NCBI GenBank assembly: GCA_036555705.1
Contig: DATBKT010000264.1
Location: forward strand, 1-8,617
Direction: 5' to 3'
Origin: JARBAU01 sp029237525
GTDB lineage: Archaea > Thermoproteota > Nitrososphaeria > Nitrososphaerales > Nitrososphaeraceae
Length of the DNA stretch: 8,617 nt
A program made the position numbers and the translations under genes. The notes under the pieces are model-generated. The model was not told the DNA's origin and searched no databases. It saw only the letters and a list, made by a program, of their open reading frames with translations. This document shows, one piece after another, positions 6,560 to 8,617 of the stretch. How positions within the stretch are numbered: the stretch's first letter is position 1; each line of letters starts with the position of its first letter.

Positions 6560-6704
6560 AAATAGCAATTTTAAACTAGATTTTATAACAAACTGATTTC
6601 AATAATAATGTGAATACAAATTAATATTAAGAACCCATTCCCAAAATAGATAGACATATAGTTTAAGGCCGTTTTCCTCGTAATTGTGACTTGTGATAGG
6701 GGCC

Positions 6705-7591
6705 ATGTATGTTCTAATAGTTAAGAGAAAGCCTAACAGATTATGGGATAAAATCGGGTAGATTCTTCCACCAGAGAAACTAAAGAATATCGTAGTATGT
6801 CCCGCAGTATCGTTTAAGAGCGTAACGGGTGGCATCTTGAATGCTTTTGGAATGCCTTAAGGACCGGATGTCAATGGAAGATGCTGCCTAAAGAATATGG
6901 CTCAGGATCAAACTGTAATAGACTATTCCAACGATGGTCTGCAAGTAAGGTATTCGAAAGATTATGACGTGTAGTCAACTAAAGGCGTATGATCATGTAG
7001 TAGGAATTCAATGGAAATGGCAATCACTTGATAGCGTGTCTTAAAAAGTCTCCTTTGAGGGAAAATGACTTATCAATCACTTGATAGCGTATCTTAAAAA
7101 GTCTCCTTTGAGGGAAAATGACTTATTGGACCCAATACTACAGACAAAGATAAGTTAGTTAGGAACTAAACGTCAAGTATTTACTCATGAAATGGCATTT
7201 CGCTATCTATTGTTATAAGTCGGCCAACCCGTGATATGAAGGCTGCTAAAAGCGTACAGGATAACATCATTGTTAAAAGACCATCTTCGAAGATTAATAA
7301 AAACTGACACAATTTCTAATAGGATAAAGTATATGATTTGCTAGAGATTGAGAATAGTGTTAGCTAGAAAGGACACCTGGAATATATATTTCACATACGA
7401 GGGGAGAAAAACAATTGCAAATGACTGTAATCAAAATCACTGAAAAAAATGGGTATTGGAAAGAACTAACCCCGGATACAGCAAGTTCAGAAAACTATCG
7501 GTTAGGTACTAAAAGAAGTTTGGAAAACTATTTTTGCATTAGTATGTCTGAGTTGTTGTATTCTTATTTACGGGAGGATAATTTTGGGTGA
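6705..7591 (+). pseudogene. Broken IS5-family DDE transposase
   Basis: The coding sequence is recognisable only by following several frames. From a possible ATG at 6705 it reads KRKPNRLWDKIG, a stop, then ILPPEKLKNIVV. After a shift it reads FWNALRTGCQWKMLPKEYGS and LFQRWSASKVFERL. After another shift it reads YDHVVGIQWKWQSLD, then GPNTTDKDK, NGISLSIVIS, DNIIVKRPSS, DKVYD, FHIRGEK, WKELT, and the terminal FALVCLSCCILIYGRIILG. RTGCQWKMLPKEYGSG, QWKWQSLDS and SCCIIIY-type endings are familiar from archaeal and cyanobacterial IS5-family transposases. The likely DDE residues are D of QSLDS, D of DKVYD and E of WKELT. At least three frame changes outside the 53-bp duplication and about ten in-frame stops show an old inactivation. 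Without the duplication it spans about 278 codons, the normal family length. Confidence 0.85.
7021..7126 (+). repeat. 53-bp perfect-length tandem duplication inside the transposase remnant
   Basis: Unit 1 (7021-7073) and unit 2 (7074-7126) differ at one base (GTGTC versus GTATC). The unit covers the WQSLDS catalytic segment. Since 53 is not a multiple of three, the copy itself breaks the reading frame, and the ancestral frame resumes through unit 2. The near-identity shows the duplication is younger than most decay of the element. Each unit contains AAGTC and GACTT 16 bases apart, able to form a short hairpin, probably by chance. Confidence 0.95.
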
Positions 7592-7753
7592 TGTTCTTAA
7601 TACTAAATCTGTGAGGTATCAGTCTACAATAATGTCAAAAATACGTATCTACCTAAACGCTTCTCTTCGAATTAATAATGGAATGATCGATCTTTTTCAA
7701 TAGTTTATGGAATATTGTGATAGACGATGTACCTATACTTAATCATCAATAAT

Positions 7754-7824
7754 TATTTTATGTAAAATAGGCGTAGACAAGTAGCATAGCTATGCTTAAT
7801 TATTTTACTATGTTATGTAAAATA
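7754..7824. promoter_or_regulatory. Promoter region of paralog 3 with three dyads
   Basis: TATTTTA and TAAAATA arms occur twice: with a 2-nt gap at 7754-7769, and with a 10-nt gap at 7801-7824, right before the start codon. Between them lies a perfect 14-bp palindrome, AGCATAGCTATGCT (7783-7796). The TATA-like TTAATTATTT (about 7796-7805) is centred 27 nt before the ATG at 7828, which predicts a leaderless mRNA. The dyad arrangement is unlike the single TTTGTTCTAGAACAAA site of the other two paralogs, so regulation may differ. Confidence 0.45.
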
Positions 7825-7827
7825 CAC

Positions 7828-8049
7828 ATGAATACAAAATTAGTAACAATTGGTGTAGTCGCAGCGTTAGCAGTACTAATGATCGGTGCACTAGCTGTAT
7901 CTAGCTACCAGAATGCATTCGCAAGGGAATTCCGCGACCAAAACCAGATAAACGTACAGAGCCACAATCATGCAAAGAATATCTTGCAAGCGAGTCAAGA
8001 GAACATAAACGGCGATAACAAGGTCGAGGGTGGTATTCACCTGCGATAA
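7828..8049 (+). CDS. Asn/Gln-rich small exported protein, paralog 3
   Basis: This 73-residue protein aligns without gaps to the other two paralogs through residue 64. The ATG at 7828 is chosen over an in-frame upstream ATG because the bases TAAAATACACATGAATACA are identical in all three genes and the TATA-like box lies 27 nt before it. The signal peptide ends in QNAFA (residue 32). The mature part reads EFRDQNQINVQSHNHAKNIL, then QASQENINGDN, keeping the Q, N and A positions of the family. The C-terminus, KVEGGIHLR, replaces the FDFGGHH ending. It is the most diverged copy, so this duplication is older than the one joining copies 1 and 2. The bases after its T-tract still resemble theirs (TTTTATAAC then GTGAT or CTGAT). 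Function unknown, probably cell-surface or secreted. Confidence 0.8.
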   Translation: MNTKLVTIGVVAALAVLMIGALAVSSYQNAFAREFRDQNQINVQSHNHAKNILQASQENINGDNKVEGGIHLR

Positions 8050-8064
8050 TTTTTTTCTTTTTTT
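8050..8064 (+). terminator. T-tract terminator of paralog 3
   Basis: TTTTTTTCTTTTTTT begins at the base after the stop codon. Confidence 0.65.
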
Positions 8065-8457
8065 AAATCAGCTAAATTCAAATTGCTTTTATAACTAAGT
8101 GATCTATTTAATTTTAGGAAGTAAAGTTTGATAATCTGGACGATGTTGTAATTTTTGGTAACATAACCCTGCATTCTGGTTAGCTCAAAAGCTAATATGT
8201 TCAATCAAGGTTGAGGTCCTGGCTTGGAACGGTGTCACTTTGGAAGCTACTAAAGAACTTGTACAAGGCTAATGCTGTACGCCATCTGAAAACCAAGCAA
8301 TCCCAGGCTACGATGAACAAAAAGGAATTAAGACTCGAAATAGATGCCGGGAAGAGAAAAGCAGTGCATCAGTGATAACTAGACAATGGTAGAAATAAGC
8401 TAGATCAATTCGTTCTAGCAACGATAAGAATGGTATTTAAAAACTAACCTTTATTGG
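8065..8457. other. Stretch without a convincing gene
   Basis: A plus-strand frame at 8196-8375 is open for 59 codons and reads WKLLKNLYKANAVRHLKTKQ then MNKKELRLEIDAGKRKA. It lacks a good start, TATA box or known motif, so it may be chance or a fragment of a decayed gene. The right part, from about 8420, probably holds the end of the insertion sequence carrying the transposase fragment at 8458-8617, but no terminal repeat can be defined with only one end visible. Confidence 0.4.
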
Positions 8458-8617
8458 CTATGTAGAAACCATCATCAATAATATCAGATTGGTTAGTCTA
8501 TGCGTGTTGTAGGTTATGCATCTGAATGACAATTCTCTATTCTGCATCCTAGTCAATCTAGACATAAGATAGTCTCCAAATAGTCTCTTTATAACTGATA
8601 CTATGGTTTCATCTTTG
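8458..8617 (-). CDS. C-terminal end of a DDE transposase (continues beyond window)
   Basis: On the minus strand the sequence entering from the right edge is open for 52 codons to a TAG at 8458-8460. It reads ETIVSVIKRLFGDYLMSRLT, then MQNRELSFRCITYNTHRL. The pattern ET-x2-S-x-IKR-x-FGD, followed by a conserved RE-x5-RC-x2-YN-x-HR segment, is typical of the C-terminus of IS4/IS5-type DDE transposases, where the first Glu is the third catalytic residue. No stop or frameshift is seen in the visible part, unlike the transposase remnant at 6705-7591, and the sequence is clearly not the same subfamily. Whether the whole gene is intact cannot be judged from here. Confidence 0.7.
   Translation of the reverse strand, partial: KDETIVSVIKRLFGDYLMSRLTRMQNRELSFRCITYNTHRLTNLILLMMVST

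Larger units (their letters stand above)
6172..6623 (+). repeat. 450-bp direct repeat, copy 2
   Basis: This is the counterpart of 4967-5419, carrying the same promoter, a diverged gene copy and the same 3' T-tract one base shorter. Its right end falls at or within a few bases of the left terminal repeat of the decayed insertion sequence. Confidence 0.95.
6625..7602 (+). mobile_element. Decayed IS5-type insertion sequence with readable terminal inverted repeats
   Basis: The left end TATTAAGAAC (6625-6634) and right end GTTCTTAATA (7593-7602) are perfect 10-bp inverted repeats. Further in, CCCAAAAT (6640-6647) pairs with ATTTTGGG (7581-7588), with spacers of five and four bases. Flanking TTAA (6621-6624) and CTAA (7603-7606) fit a YTAR-type target duplication with one later mutation. 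The element is 978 bp, or about 925 bp without the internal 53-bp duplication, a usual size for IS5-family elements. It contains one broken transposase gene and cannot move by itself. Confidence 0.85.

Noticed and set aside
6599..6835. 78-codon minus-strand open frame
   Set aside because: It runs antisense through the insertion-sequence end and the start of the transposase remnant, so it is a shadow.
7021..7126. The 53-bp repeat as the start of a CRISPR array
   Set aside because: The units are directly adjacent with no spacers and lie within transposase-derived sequence.
7792..7827. Upstream in-frame ATG for paralog 3, adding 12 residues
   Set aside because: It would place the start inside the palindrome and TATA box. 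The ATG at 7828 matches the paralogs exactly.

Overview
The window looks like low-GC archaeal DNA, most likely from an ammonia-oxidising thaumarchaeon of the Nitrososphaerales, perhaps Nitrosocosmicus-like. The grounds are AT-rich sequence, TATA-like boxes about 26-29 nt before start codons with no Shine-Dalgarno (leaderless transcription), T-tract ends without strong hairpins, and short Sec-exported proteins with Ala-X-Ala cleavage sites. The lineage is inferred from these features and was not tested by a search. Less than 40% of the window is convincingly coding.

Layout. At the left edge lies the 3' part of an ABC-type branched-chain amino-acid/amide substrate-binding protein (1-1065, +). 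A gene-poor 1.36 kb follows. Next is a 140-aa exported protein with two C-x5-C pairs (2423-2845, -), then a second gene-poor stretch. A 42-aa reading frame (3724-3852) and a winged-helix regulator (3849-4385) overlap through ATGA and probably form a small operon. A second exported C-x5-C protein (4672-4875, -) comes next.

The right half is built around three paralogous small exported proteins (5101-5325, 6306-6530, 7828-8049, all +). They share an almost identical signal peptide and an Asn/Gln-rich mature region of about 40 residues. The first two sit in 450-bp direct repeats (4967-5419 and 6172-6623) that include promoter, gene and T-tract. In these repeats the flanks and signal-peptide codons are nearly identical, while the mature parts differ mostly by amino-acid replacements.

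Between the second and third paralogs is a decayed IS5-type insertion sequence (6625-7602). Its terminal inverted repeats are still readable, its transposase is broken by several frameshifts and many stops, and it carries an internal 53-bp tandem duplication. Its left end coincides with the end of the second 450-bp repeat. At the right edge the C-terminus of another DDE transposase enters on the minus strand (8458-8617) and is open as far as visible.

Overall this is an accessory, IS-eroded region with cell-surface or exported small proteins, one solute-binding protein and one regulator. The strongest candidate for something undescribed is the exported Asn/Gln-rich family, with its conserved leaderless promoters, promoter palindromes and replacement-rich divergence.
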